Positions 9,717 to 20,584 of a stretch of DNA of 60,000 bases are shown piece by piece. The DNA lies in assembly GCA_014529385.2 (NCBI GenBank), contig CM043969.1, forward strand, positions 32,096,446-32,156,445, read 5' to 3'. The notes beneath the pieces were generated by a model. That model was not told where the DNA came from. It did no database searches and saw only the letters and a list, made by a program, of their open reading frames with translations. Made by a program: the position numbers and the translations under genes. The stretch comes from Adiantum capillus-veneris (Eukaryota > Streptophyta > Polypodiopsida > Polypodiales > Pteridaceae). Each line of letters opens with the position of its first letter. The stretch's first letter is position 1.

Positions 9717-12700
9717 TCAAGGGGTCAAGGTAGGTTGCAAATCGAAGGCTTCCAGGTAAAGTGATAACACAGTTGGTGACTCTGCAAGTTCACCTTCTTC
9801 CATCCACTTAGCATCCATTGGTGGATAGTTTCTGAACTTTACCAAGTAACGCCTAATAACCTTGCCTTTCACTTTTCTTTCTTTGTGTGCCAAAATCTGT
9901 TCAGGGACCAAGATCTCGTCAAGTTCCTCGACTTCCGGCTGATCTTCAGCTGGCATATCTTCTGGCACATCACCCACATAGGGTCTGAGAAGACTCACAT
10001 GAAACGCATTGTGAATCTTCCAACTGTCAGGCAATTTCAGCCTATATGCAACATCACTGATTATGTCGCACACTTGAAAAGGCCCATAGTAACGCATGCT
10101 GAGCTTTGGAAACAGTCTTTCCTTGCCCTTCATTTTCTTTAACCTTGCCTTTTCAAACCGTAGAAGCACCCAATCACCAAGTGAATATACCACTTCACGA
10201 CGGTGACGATCAGCTGCTTTCTTTTGCTTTGCCTGAGTCCTTTCTAAGGCCACTTTGACCTTCTTGTACATTTCATCCATGTCTTGAACATACTTATCTG
10301 CTTCAAATATCTTGTCCTTTGTATGCAGTATGGGAGGAACTTTCTTGCCACCTTCAACTATCTCGAAAGGTGCCTTGCCAGTTGATGAATGCACTGTATT
10401 ATTGTATGCATACTCCACCAATGGCAAATACTGCTCCCACTTTCCTTTATGCTCTGACACATAACACTTCAGCAGATCTAGGACAGTAGAATTTGCCTCT
10501 TCTGACTGCCCATCTGTTTGAGGATGAAATGACGAAGAGAATTTGAGCGTGGTGCCCATATTCTCAAACAAGCCTCTCCAGAACAAACTTGTCATGCGTG
10601 GATCACGGTCGCTAACAATCGACTGTGGCATGCCATGATACTTGAAAATATTGCTCATAAACAAGCGTGCCATCTGATCTGGCTTTATCTTCTTCCTGAC
10701 AGGAATAAAATGAGCCTGTTTGCTGAATCTGCAAATAATGGTCCAAATACCATCATTTCCTGTCTGCGTTCTTGGAAGATCAAAGATAAAATCCATAGCA
10801 ATACTTTCCCATGGTTTATCTGGAATAGGTAGTGGGTGCAATAACCCTGGTGCCTTTTGCCTGTCAAACTTGACCTTTTGGCATATTAGGCATTCTCGCA
10901 CAAAGGCATCCACATCCCTTCTCAATGTAGGCCAATAGAAGAATGTCTCAACCGCTTTAACTGTAGCATCGATACCACGATGCCCTGCATACGGTGGGAC
11001 ATGACTCTCTTCCATAACTTTGCGTCGCAATGGCTTTGTGACACACAATCTGCCATGCATCATCATGAACCCGTCTTTAAGAAGATAGTGTTCATGACGT
11101 TGTCCATCCATTAGTTGCTCGAAGACCCTTGCAAAATCTTCATCATTTGCATACTGTTCTCTCATATCATCAAGTTCATGATGATAAGGAATCGACACAG
11201 CTGAAATTTGTGGCTTCCTTGACAAGGCATCAGCCACAACGTTCTTCTTGCCTTCCACATGCACAATCTGAAAATGGAACATGGACAAGATATTTGCCCA
11301 TCGCATATGCTTTTCAGATAACTTTGTCTGTGTCAAGAAGTATCGCAAGGTCTGATGGTCCGTTTGGACAACGAAATCTGCACCTAGCAGGTAGTGTTTC
11401 CAACTTAAGAGCGCATGAATCACAGCCAGTAACTCTTTCTCATAGACCTGCATGGTCATCTCTGGCCCTTGCAAAATTCTGCTCTCATAGGCTACTACCC
11501 TGCCATCTTGCATTAGCACAGCACCAATGCTACTACCGCAGGCATCACATTGGACCACAAATGACTTCCTAAGATCTGGCAACACAATGACTGGATCCGA
11601 AGTCATCTTTTCCTTTAAGAGATTAAAAGCTGAAATCTCTTTTTGTGTCCATCTAAAGGTGACTGCCTTCTTTTGAAGAGCATGTAAAGGTGAAGCAATC
11701 TCAGCGAAATTTCGGATAAACCTTCTGTAATAGGAGCATAGTCCCAAGAAGCTTCGGACATCATGCACCGTCTTCAAATTTGGCCATGACTTGATCGCTT
11801 CGACTTTTGCAGGATCCATTCTGACACCATCCTTTGAGACAATGTGTCCCAGAAAGTGAATCTCTTCCAGAAAAAACTCACTTTTCTTTGCATTGATGAG
11901 CAACCTATGACTGCGTAGCTCTTTGAACACAATGGCCAAGTGATGCCTATGCTCCTCTTCATTCTTTGAGTAGACTATCATGTCATCAAAGAATGTACCA
12001 ACAAACTGCTGGTGTGGACGGAAAATTCTGTCCATCATCCTATTGAACGTAGCAGGAGCATTTGTGAGACCAAAGGGCACCACTAAAAATTCGTAAAGGC
12101 CAAACGTTGTTCTAAAAGCAGTCTTGTGCACATCCTCTGATCTAATGCGGATCTGATGGTACCCACTCTTTAGATCTATCCTGCTAAACATAGCTGCTCG
12201 TTCTAATTTGTCCATAATATCATCAATTCTAGGTATAGGGAACCTATTCTTGATGGTATTCTTGTTCAGTGCACGGTAGTCGATGCACATACGCCATGAG
12301 CCATCCTTTTTCTGCACCAACAACACTGGAGAACAGAATGGAGATGAACTGGGCTGAATCAGCCCCTTTTCTAACAACTCCTGTACTTGGCCCATTATCA
12401 ATTTCTGCTGAGCCGCACTAACCCTGTACGGAGGCTTATTTGGTGGGCTACAGCCTGGCACCAAATCTATCGCATGGTCCTCGGGTCTCTCTGGTGGTAA
12501 TTGAGACGGTAATGAATCGGAAAAACAGTCACTGTACTGTTGTAAAAACATTGACCTTTCTTTATCTAGCACAGATAAATTTGATTCATCACAATCTGAC
12601 ACTTCACGTGCAAAAACCAAGTACGCAGAAAGATGCTTTTTCATTACAGAAGTAATAGCAGAAGCTGATACAGTAGGAATAGACTCCCCTTTAAGCTTTA

Positions 12701-14780
12701 CATCCAGAATGTGAGTCTTTCCCCTGCTCTGTACAGTGATCTTTTTGTTGTAGGCATCCAGGATTCCCTGTACACGAAACAACCAAGGAATACCTAACAA
12801 CACATCACATCCGTCCAGTGGCATGATGTAAAATTCTTCAGCATCTACATAGGACTGGATATGTAGACGCAACTTTCCGATGATGGGTGTCACAGCCTCT
12901 GTATGGCCAGGACATGCCAAACCTGCCTCTGCTGTATACCCCATCTCTTCAGGTCTGATTCCCAACTTTGAAGCCAATTCTGGGGAAATAAAGTTGGCTT
13001 TGGCACCTGGATCAAAGAAGATAAGCACTGTTTGATCCCTAACCTTTCCCCATGCTCTGCAAAGCTCACTTGCATCTGAATTTGGCTTGTCGCCCACCAT
13101 ATCTGGCACTAGACCAGCCATGGGCTTCTTTCCTTTCTTGTCTTCCTTGTCTTCAGAATCAGCTGGCCTTTTCTTTGTAGGACAGTTGTAAGCGATGTGG
13201 CCAGGCTGCTCACATATAAAGCATTTGTTCTCTGTCCTCAGGACCTTCTTTTGCTCTTCTGACTTGCGAGGAAAACGTCTTTTCCATTTCTTTGCTGGTC
13301 CTTTTTCTGATTCAGCCGTAGCTTTGTCTTTCCCTGTGTTGGCCGACTCCTGAGTCCCTTTAGGAGCCTCATTGGGAACGTGCTTCTTGGCTGAATTTTT
13401 CTTGCCTGATCCTGCCTTGACGCCAGTGTTAAATTCACAATCTTCTCCCTTGAGCAAACCATTGCCAGTGTTTGCTACCTCGATGAGCTGCGTCAAAGTA
13501 GTGACTTTTGTCTTCGTGCAGTATTTTCTCAATCCTTTGGGTAGGCCACAACAGTATTTTTCAATCTGTTCTGTCAATGGCACAAACCTATAGGAAGTTA
13601 CTGGAAGTAGAGCTTTCCAAAACTTCCGATTGTAATCATCCAGATTTCTGCAAGTGGCAGCATTAAGCTGGTGCCATTCTGTCATGACATCTGCTTCGAA
13701 ATCATCAGATAACCATGCTGCTGCAAAAATCTGCTTGAAGTAAATCCATGTGGACGGAGCTTGCCCTTGAAGCAATAAAGTTGTCCACCATTGTCCCGCA
13801 TTCCCTGTCAAGAAAGTGGCTGCCTTGCGGACCTTTGAAGCCTCTGTAAAGTTTCCCCCTGCATAGGCCTTGTCAAACTGCTGGAGGAATGAAAGAGCCT
13901 TCTTCCTGTCATCAAACCCTGTAAAGGTCGTGAATGTCACACCTTTGCCACCTTCTTTGTACGGAGTTGGCCTCTCAAGCGGCGTTAAATTGTCATATGG
14001 AAGTGACTGAAACATGGGAACACTATTAGGGTTCATTTGTGTTCCTTGGCCGCTATTAACTTGACCTGGAAATGCCATATTTGGCTGCTGATTTGTAATT
14101 CCAGCCATACCAAAATTTGCTTGTGGCATCCCAAATTGTCCCTGAGTGCTTTGAAACCCTGGTTGCATACCCATGACACTGTACATGGGGTTAGGCATCA
14201 TCGTTTGAGCACCCCCAAACACTGTTCCTGGCGTATAAAACTGATTTCCAGGTGCATGACCAGCCATGCTTTGGAATACGGATCCACCTCCAAAATAGCC
14301 AGGGTGTACTGAAGGTGGTGGGAAGACCTGTTGCATAGCCTGTAAGTTGCTTCCCTGCCCATTAGAACCAGCTATAGGCTGTTGAAAGGTGGCGGGCTGA
14401 ATTGGTACAGCTTGAAAAACTGGCATCTCAGCCACCTGTTCTTGCACCTTAGGCACAGGTTGTGGAGACTGCATGTTCTCCGTCAAGTGTACAGGTGTTT
14501 CCATTGACTGTGCGGTATGAATCACCTGTGTTCGAGCCTTAACAGGCTTTTGAATATGATCCAGTGACCCAACTTGCTGAGACGGAACAGGAGGTTGCAG
14601 AAAGGCTAAAAACCTTGGGTTCTGCATTACTTGTGTGAACATAGCCACAGCAGTAGCCAACTGGGTCCTGAATATATCATCATCAGTCTGTGGTGGTCTT
14701 GAGGACTCACCCACTTCATGTGTCTGTTGACCCTGTGAAGAGGAAACCTCTTCAGTCACATCATCTGGTCTGTCAGCCAT
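9717..14780 (-). CDS. G1 Gag-Pol polyprotein, chromovirus type
   Basis: One open frame of 1687 codons from ATG 14780 (MADRPDDVTEE); an upstream extension to 14825 has only a TTG start, and G2 also begins with MAD. Approximate residues: Gag core 280-440; zinc knuckle [14 protein letters not shown] near 518; protease [11 protein letters not shown] near 590 with [11 protein letters not shown] with [20 protein letters not shown] and catalytic FFDDMIVYS near 932; RNase H VQCDACGS near 1075 and TDHQTLRYF; integrase from about 1260 with aspartates in AMDFIFD and SDRDPRM and glutamate in DGQSEEANS; chromodomain-like tail about 1625-1665. The chromodomain is known to steer chromoviruses to chromatin marks. 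The protease has DPG where D-S/T-G is usual. No stop or frameshift was seen. Confidence 0.95.
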   Translation of the reverse strand: MADRPDDVTEEVSSSQGQQTHEVGESSRPPQTDDDIFRTQLATAVAMFTQVMQNPRFLAFLQPPVPSQQVGSLDHIQKPVKARTQVIHTAQSMETPVHLTENMQSPQPVPKVQEQVAEMPVFQAVPIQPATFQQPIAGSNGQGSNLQAMQQVFPPPSVHPGYFGGGSVFQSMAGHAPGNQFYTPGTVFGGAQTMMPNPMYSVMGMQPGFQSTQGQFGMPQANFGMAGITNQQPNMAFPGQVNSGQGTQMNPNSVPMFQSLPYDNLTPLERPTPYKEGGKGVTFTTFTGFDDRKKALSFLQQFDKAYAGGNFTEASKVRKAATFLTGNAGQWWTTLLLQGQAPSTWIYFKQIFAAAWLSDDFEADVMTEWHQLNAATCRNLDDYNRKFWKALLPVTSYRFVPLTEQIEKYCCGLPKGLRKYCTKTKVTTLTQLIEVANTGNGLLKGEDCEFNTGVKAGSGKKNSAKKHVPNEAPKGTQESANTGKDKATAESEKGPAKKWKRRFPRKSEEQKKVLRTENKCFICEQPGHIAYNCPTKKRPADSEDKEDKKGKKPMAGLVPDMVGDKPNSDASELCRAWGKVRDQTVLIFFDPGAKANFISPELASKLGIRPEEMGYTAEAGLACPGHTEAVTPIIGKLRLHIQSYVDAEEFYIMPLDGCDVLLGIPWLFRVQGILDAYNKKITVQSRGKTHILDVKLKGESIPTVSASAITSVMKKHLSAYLVFAREVSDCDESNLSVLDKERSMFLQQYSDCFSDSLPSQLPPERPEDHAIDLVPGCSPPNKPPYRVSAAQQKLIMGQVQELLEKGLIQPSSSPFCSPVLLVQKKDGSWRMCIDYRALNKNTIKNRFPIPRIDDIMDKLERAAMFSRIDLKSGYHQIRIRSEDVHKTAFRTTFGLYEFLVVPFGLTNAPATFNRMMDRIFRPHQQFVGTFFDDMIVYSKNEEEHRHHLAIVFKELRSHRLLINAKKSEFFLEEIHFLGHIVSKDGVRMDPAKVEAIKSWPNLKTVHDVRSFLGLCSYYRRFIRNFAEIASPLHALQKKAVTFRWTQKEISAFNLLKEKMTSDPVIVLPDLRKSFVVQCDACGSSIGAVLMQDGRVVAYESRILQGPEMTMQVYEKELLAVIHALLSWKHYLLGADFVVQTDHQTLRYFLTQTKLSEKHMRWANILSMFHFQIVHVEGKKNVVADALSRKPQISAVSIPYHHELDDMREQYANDEDFARVFEQLMDGQRHEHYLLKDGFMMMHGRLCVTKPLRRKVMEESHVPPYAGHRGIDATVKAVETFFYWPTLRRDVDAFVRECLICQKVKFDRQKAPGLLHPLPIPDKPWESIAMDFIFDLPRTQTGNDGIWTIICRFSKQAHFIPVRKKIKPDQMARLFMSNIFKYHGMPQSIVSDRDPRMTSLFWRGLFENMGTTLKFSSSFHPQTDGQSEEANSTVLDLLKCYVSEHKGKWEQYLPLVEYAYNNTVHSSTGKAPFEIVEGGKKVPPILHTKDKIFEADKYVQDMDEMYKKVKVALERTQAKQKKAADRHRREVVYSLGDWVLLRFEKARLKKMKGKERLFPKLSMRYYGPFQVCDIISDVAYRLKLPDSWKIHNAFHVSLLRPYVGDVPEDMPAEDQPEVEELDEILVPEQILAHKERKVKGKVIRRYLVKFRNYPPMDAKWMEEGELAESPTVLSLYLEAFDLQPTLTP

Positions 14781-14870
14781 AATTACAATTCCCTGTGTCT
14801 CGTCTATGATCCCCTGTGTCTTCAAGCCGAAAACTGCCCAAGGCTCACTTCTATGGGAAAAAGTGATTTA

Positions 14871-14888
14871 ATCCCGTCGATGGAACCA
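14871..14888 (-). promoter_or_regulatory. G1 primer binding site candidate
   Basis: On the minus strand the LTR end TTTCA is followed directly by TGGTTCCATCGACGGGA. G2 has TGGTTCCATTGCCGGGA at the same place. A TGG start one base after the LTR is standard; I could not name the priming tRNA. Confidence 0.7.
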
Positions 14889-16365
14889 TGAAACCGGCCT
14901 GTTCAATCCAAAAAGGGCGGTAGACTTTACTTTAAACCTTGATTTAGCTTTCACCCATTATTAGTCGTCTATTTTACCTGTACTTTCAAGACACAACAAA
15001 GGGGAGAGGGATACAGGCTGCTAGATTGCACCTGTATGAGTGGACAGACACCAGATTGGCCCCTAACTTAGGCGCCCCTTTCGGTATTTCTTTATTGTTC
15101 AAAAGAGGGAATAAACGCTGTGGTTCCTACAAGCTGCCCCGCACAAACTCGGCTGAATTTCCACTGTTCCAGCTCGATTTCGGCAGCATAACTGTACTAG
15201 AACCCTTCACGGTCAGTATTCCCACGCATTGACTGACTTTCCCGACGCATACGGGCACTTTGCAAAACCTGGCGAGAATCTGCAGCACGCTGAATTCTCT
15301 GTTTTCAGCCCTGAAAATACGCCAGATCGCCTGTACAGCGGTCCCCTTGCGTCCCCGAACCTCCTGGGGGTATTAGGGTCCGTTTAGGGCCAAAACCCTA
15401 AACCTGCAAAAATACACAGCAGGCTGTAATTCACTGTTTCGGGCTCCGTTTCGCGTGCCGGTCGCATCCCTAGCAAGTCCTCGAGCTCCCGCACCTGTAG
15501 GGCTACTTGCCCTTTGAATTGGACGAGATTTCTGGCGTGAAACCTCTCCGAATTCACCTGTACCTGCGGGGGGATTAGCCGCTAGCTAATCCAGTACCTG
15601 TGCAAGAGGCTCTTGCCTCGGCAATCGCGCATGAACCCACACAACTGTACATTGGTCAAATGAAGAGCCCACTAGAGGGGCATAACATACTGCCAAAGGG
15701 GAGAGAGAGGGCAGTGCGTAGCGTGCAGGGCATCACTCCTGGCACCGCACTGTGCATAAGAGGGAAAGCAAGCACTCCATAGCTCTTAACCTGTGACAGA
15801 GACTTGCAAAATGAGCCTCCCAACTATAAATCACGTTTTTGCCTTCTCTATAAGTAGTAAACTGGCCTCAGAGTGCCAAGTGTCACTCATTTGTGCATTT
15901 TCCCGCTTTAGACCCTCGGGTCTAAAAATATCTCACCTGCAGCCTCTGTTGACTTGGCCACAGAGTAACAAAATGATCCCCATGTCAAACTGCACGTAAT
16001 GACGCGAAGACATTTTCAGGTCCCAAAATAGCAGTTCCCTAAATTTTAGGAGATGCTGCCATTATATCTTTCTAGGTCATCCGACCCTCTTTGTACACTG
16101 TGGCCACATCCAAAACTGAAATGTAGCCTCTGTAGCAAAGGATTCCACTTTGGCTAGTCAATGACCCCACTTGGCTAACCATAGTCCTTGTCCAACCTTA
16201 GTGCTCTCTTGCCCTCAGGCCTGGACTCCCTCTGGACAGTTCCACACTAGCTATGCAATGCAGGGCAGTTAGATTTCCCGAGGGGTGTTTCCAAAAAGTG
16301 AAAGTAAATAGATAATAAGAAAGAAATCAACAAAAAGGATAGATAGTAGTCACACGCTGGTGACA
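14889..16365 (-). repeat. G1 LTR (5' LTR on the element strand)
   Basis: 1477 bp, no difference from the 7667-9143 LTR seen by eye. Followed by ACATG, the second half of the target duplication. Confidence 0.93.
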
Positions 16366-16370
16366 ACATG

Positions 16371-17089
16371 CACAAGCACAAGCATCACACACAAGAAATA
16401 AGGAGCATACAAGTAGGCAAGCGAAACAAACAAAAACCATGAGAAACTGTCGTAGGCAGCACATGTGACTTAAGAGGGGAACTGGCCTCTGGTGAAGGCG
16501 GCCAAGTAGAGCACTTGCGGTATTGTAAACCTTAAGCAACCACTGGAGTTAAAAGTAGGGTGGTTGCCGTTCGTCATAGTGGAAATTCAATCCACTGCAT
16601 CCAGTGCCCTCCACGTGGAGATGCCCCCCCTCTCTGTCAGTCTGGATTGTCACGAGCAGCGCTGTTGCGCGGATCCGTAACGGAGCTGATTTGTGGAAAA
16701 ACTGTAGGCTGATACATTAGACGTGCGTCGACTTAGATAAGGTGCGTGTAAAGGTTATGAACTGCACGTACGCATGGGCTCAAAATTTGCACAGGTTGCT
16801 AAGCCTAGCTTACAATGAGCAAGAAGCACCGCGGGGAGGATTCTTTCTTGCAAACTTGTCCCATTTGGTAGAGCTTCTGTGTGTTTCTTGTAATCACTGA
16901 GGGAGAGTTTAAACAGTGATCTCGTCTATTTTAAGCAAGCACCGACCGGCCTTGCTTTCTCTATGTAAGTAAAGGGGCAGCCTTTCATGTATGCGCAATA
17001 GGATGGAATCTGGAGGAGGTGCTGAAATCTACCAAATGCCATCCAAAGCACAACATGCGTTCTGGAGGAGAGTACGAGAGAGCAACTTT
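16371..17089 (+). other. Intron 1 sequence without recognised feature
   Basis: About 0.7 kb between G1 and an LTR fragment. No reading frame with family resemblance, no repeat and no RNA gene was recognised. Confidence 0.5.
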
Positions 17090-17831
17090 TGTCACGAGGA
17101 CGTGGAAACTGTTAACTAGGTCACGAGTACGTGGCAACTGCTATCCTTAGTTGTTGGTTTCTTTCCAATGATTTTTGTTTAATTTTTGAGACCCTCTTTT
17201 TGAAGTTGCAAATGGTCGAACATGGTATGGCCAATGGGAACAATAGTTTCACCCGCAGACGGGAAGTTGGTCGGCACTGGAACTCGTTTAGTAAGAGGAT
17301 GTTTAGGCTCAGTTCAAGATCATGTAGGTCCCCTCGTCGCACTTAGCAAGTTGGTGGATACTAGGAAGTGAACTTAATAGAGGCATAGTGCCTAGGTGGG
17401 GTTACCGAGGGAAAGTATCCGACCATTTTTGGATGTGGTCCCAGTGGGGATAGATGGTCAGATGACCCGTGGAAATCCAATGGAAGTATCCCCTAAAAGT
17501 TAGGAAACTGCTATTTTGGACCATAAAATTTGTTCGCGTCATTACCTCCAGAATGATAAGGGGAACATTTTAGAACTCTGTTGCAAAGTCAACTTGGCAA
17601 CCAGTCGGGAGATTTTTAAGCGAGAAGCCCAAAATGAGAAATTGCCTGTAAATGTACCAAGTGGCACGTTCTGGTGGACTTTCCTCATGCAGAAGAAGAG
17701 GGCGCTCGATTTCTAGCTGGGAAGGCCTCATTTGCAAGCTTGTCACAAGTTAAGAGCTATTGACTGCAAGCTTTCCCTCTCACGTACATTGTAGTGCAAG
17801 AAGTCATGTCTTGCATACCCTACATTGCTTC
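17090..17831 (+). repeat. Truncated chromovirus LTR, G2-like, diverged
   Basis: It begins TGTCACGAGGACGTGG like the G2 LTR (30510) and stays alignable through GAGACCCTCTTTTTGAAG, the CGCAGACGGGAAG block and TTAAGAGCTAT to about 17825. It is diverged by many substitutions and lacks the 3' half of the LTR. No internal element sequence follows; a LINE-A fragment begins instead. It is an old relic of the G1/G2 family. Confidence 0.85.
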
Positions 17832-18207
17832 GAGGTTCCATAGGGTCTCCTGCCTTTAGGATAGGCACAAAAACTTTAAGTCTCAGGGAGACCCTCACCC
17901 AACACGGTTGAACATCATAGCTAGAAGCTCTGCAAGCATATCTTTGGCATGAATAAAATGCTTGGCCACTAATCGATCATATGCTCTCTCATGCTTCATC
18001 CTGTCAATGGCTTTCCTTACCACCTCCGCTGTAAAGAAGACATATGCCTGTGGGCATGGCTCTGGTGGATCTGGTAGAGGTGGCTGCCCCGGCACTGTAT
18101 ATAGGGATGCTGCATGTCGGCCCCACACCTCTGGAGAAGTAATAGCTACGGCGGGAGAGGATACATGAAAAAGCCGCCAAGCCTCAGCTGAATGCTGACT
18201 CAAGAAA
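17832..18207 (-). pseudogene. LINE-A ORF2 fragment (pre-RT and RT start)
   Basis: On the minus strand it reads AEAWRLFHVSSPAVAITSPE, then ASLYTVPGQPPL, RKAIDRMKHERAYDRLVAKHF and LLAMMFNR. This matches LINE-A1 around 2130-2420 and LINE-A2 around 42290-42660 segment by segment. The fragment ends in decayed RT sequence. It has no independent start and is nonfunctional. Confidence 0.8.
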
Positions 18208-18308
18208 TAGTGGGAAAGTGGAAAATGAGATCACGTTCCTTCGATGTCTCCAACACCTCCACTTCTATTACTGTTGGGCCGCCTGCTAATGGGCAGCAAC
18301 AGCGCAAG

Positions 18309-18309
<1 letters not shown>

Positions 18310-18370
<61 letters not shown>
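18310..18370 (+). repeat. (GA)n microsatellite
   Basis: About 30 GA units, equal to (TC)n on the minus strand, the sense strand of the LINE-A fragment to its left. About 100 bases of unassigned sequence (18208-18309) lie between the tract and recognisable LINE-A. Confidence 0.95.
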
Positions 18371-18372
<2 letters not shown>

Positions 18373-19330
18373 CCAATGTAAGGTGCAACGGAAGTGAATG
18401 TTGAACTTTTCTCAAGATGAGTGCTCCGAAATGTGCTCAAGGTTCCTTTTACTAACGGAAGGGAGAGCCTTCCATTCCTTTAGTGAGAGAGTGCAAGTGA
18501 TCACAAACAAAGTGAATAAACATTGTGAACGAAGGTGCTGAGACTGAGAGATAGAGAGAGAAGAATACGACACCAGACAAGTTGTCAAACCCTCCTTCGA
18601 AGGCCCCACTCTATGGCGAGAGCGGTCTACTATTGATTGCACAAATCTCTACAGTGCTTTGGACTTGCCGACGATGAGGATGACGACGAGACGGGCTGAA
18701 ATCTGAAAACGCTAATGGCTGAAATCTGCAAATCTTTATCTGCTGAATTCTGACTCTATGTCGGTAACGACGATGCAACGACGATGCGTTGAAAACGCAG
18801 ATACTGAAATCTACGTTTCCGGGCTGAAACTGCAAACTTCGGTGGATCTGACCGTGTGGCGAGGATTTGCTGCGGGAAGGTGAGATCTGCAAGGTTTGGG
18901 ACTTCTAATGCGGTGTCTGACTGCTGAAAACTGAAAATGTTGGTGCAACTTGTGATCTTGTCGCGGAGAATCTGCAAAACGCTAGGCTGTGATGCTGATG
19001 CAAAAACACTAGGGTTGAATGTTGTGCAGATGCAAAAGCGCTAGGTGTCCTGCTGTGGTCTGCTACTGCCGAGGCTGATCTGCCATGCAAAAACGCCAGG
19101 GCTTGGCAATGGCTGAAAACGCTGGGCTTTTGTTGATGAAAACGCCAGGCTTGTTGTCGGGGGAGTCTTGTTGAGAGGGTGCCTGTTGAACAAGGTGTTC
19201 CTGTTGCCTCTTCTGCAAAAAGTGCTAGCGCTACGGTTTCTTATATACATGCTTGTCAAAATTGCCCTTCCCAGTTTCCGAACAAAAGTCACTTAAAAAT
19301 AATAAGTGAAAAATGGCTAAAATAGGGAAC
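18371..19330 (-). other. Unassigned region with reiterated CTGAAA / TGCAAAA words and a TATA-like box
   Basis: About 1 kb without a credible protein. Words such as GGCTGAAATCTGCAAA, TGCAAAAACGC and GATGAAAACGCCAGGC recur at irregular spacing from about 18695 to 19150. On the minus strand a TATA-like GTATATAA lies at 19241-19248, upstream of the reiterated words. A similar arrangement occurs on the plus strand at 40016-40400. The word usage resembles parts of the G1/G2 LTRs. It could be an LTR plus leader of an unidentified element; this is inference. Confidence 0.4.
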
Positions 19331-19643
19331 TAAGGAGCTAGCTGTGATAGCCAAATCACAAGAGATCCAGCATCGATCGCTGGCCGATCTCATCAATCTC
19401 CTCCATGGCCAGTAGTCTGACCAGGCGTCGTGCATGTCGGGCCAGAGTGATCCGGATCCTCTGATGCAGCCTCCGTCGATGCTGTGTAGTCCTCCGCCGT
19501 CGTGGGCGTCTGGATCTCCCCATCTCGGTTGCTCGATCGATCAGTGTGCCTCTGGTGTAAGGCGACGAGCTCTTCTGTGGTGGTAGCTCCTCCGGGTGCC
19601 CAATGTCTGCTCTAAAGAAGTCTGTGATCTGTCTATGAGACTT

Positions 19644-19645
<2 letters not shown>
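19331..19645 (-). mobile_element. LINE-A 3' fragment (C-terminal tail)
   Basis: The minus strand carries the LINE-A tail with GGCACACTGATCGATCGAGC, a basic Arg/His-rich reading and ATGGAGGAGATTGATGAGAT, then TAGCTCCTTAG. It lacks the final 3' tail. On its element-upstream side it abuts the (TA)n/(GA)n tract. Confidence 0.75.

Positions 19646-19729
<84 letters not shown>
19646..19729 (+). repeat. (TA)n followed by (GA)n
   Basis: About 24 TA units (19646-19693) continue without a break into about 18 GA units (19694-19729). The GA part directly abuts the 3' end of the minus-strand LINE-A copy at 19730, so it reads (TC)n at that element's tail. Confidence 0.95.
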
Positions 19730-19733
<4 letters not shown>

Positions 19734-20497
19734 GAAATGAAATGAATTGTTATATTAACATCTTCAAAAGGCCAAAATGACCTATGAGACCAAAAAGTTA
19801 CAACGCGGTGAATGTGATACAATGTCAAAGTACCAAAAATAAAAAGGTACTAAAAAAGGGGTGCTATAGAACCCTAAACTGCTAGATGTGAACTAAGCAG
19901 CTAGCTAGAACTGTGTAGGATATGAGTAGGGGGGTGAGAGTAGTGACTGAGGGCTAATACAACACATGGGTAAGAGCTGATACAAAGGCTGGTACAAGAT
20001 GAGTAGGGTGTACAATCCTCAAAAGAGCTAAATCACAGGAGATCCATCATCGGTTGCTGGCGGATCTCATCAATCTCCTCCATGGTCAGTAGTTTGACCG
20101 GGCGTCCTGCATGTCGGGCCAAAGTGATCTGAATCCTTTGATGCAGCCTCCGTCGACACTGTGTAATCCTCCGCAGTCGTGAGCGTCTGGGATCTCCCCA
20201 GCTCAGTCGCTTGCTCGATCAACGTGCCCCTGGTGCGAGGAGAATGTGAGCTTTGCTGTGGTAGCTGCTCCTCCGGCTGCCCAATGTCCGCTCTGAAGTT
20301 GTGATCCATCTCTGAGACTGGCTAGCCTCTCCTCTCATCAGGCTCTCCTTGTGTCTGCGTAGCTCGGGCAAAAATAGCCCAGACATCTCTGGTCCTCATA
20401 TCCCATGACTCTAGAGAGTGGTCCAAAGCCCTCTCTGATCAGGCAGTGAAAGCGGCCTTGTATCTCATAGTAAACTGGGCAATGGCATGTGTAGTGC

Positions 20498-20501
<4 letters not shown>
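19730..20501 (-). mobile_element. LINE-A 3'-terminal copy, flanked by (GA)n on both sides
   Basis: On the minus strand it runs from decayed finger sequence (TACACATGCCATTGCCCAGT, QGRFHCLIREGFGPLSRVM) through the tail RGTLIEQATELGRSQT to the 3' end GGTCTCATAGGTCATTTTGG and the ATTTCATTTCAT repeat. The element 3' end meets (GA)n at 19729 and its 5' truncation meets (GA)n at 20502. Both tracts are (TC)n on its sense strand. Confidence 0.85.

Positions 20502-20581
<80 letters not shown>
20502..20581 (+). repeat. (GA)n microsatellite between LINE-A and LINE-B
   Basis: About 40 GA units. It is the 5' boundary of a minus-strand LINE-A copy and at the same time the 5' boundary of the plus-strand LINE-B copy. 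Confidence 0.95.

Positions 20582-20584
<3 letters not shown>

Larger units (their letters stand above)
7667..16365 (-). mobile_element. G1: complete Ty3/gypsy chromovirus, apparently intact
   Basis: An 8.7-kb LTR retrotransposon on the minus strand. The two LTRs (7667-9143, 14889-16365) are both 1477 bp, and I found no difference on reading them side by side. The 5-bp duplication ACATG is at 7662-7666 and 16366-16370. The order on the minus strand is LTR, a primer site at the LTR edge, a very short leader of about 110 bases, one uninterrupted gag-pol frame, a noncoding 3' stretch, a purine tract and LTR. Equal, unmutated LTRs plus an open polyprotein point to a recent insertion that may still be competent. 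It lies antisense to the host gene. G2 at 30510 is a relative in the other orientation. Confidence 0.95.
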
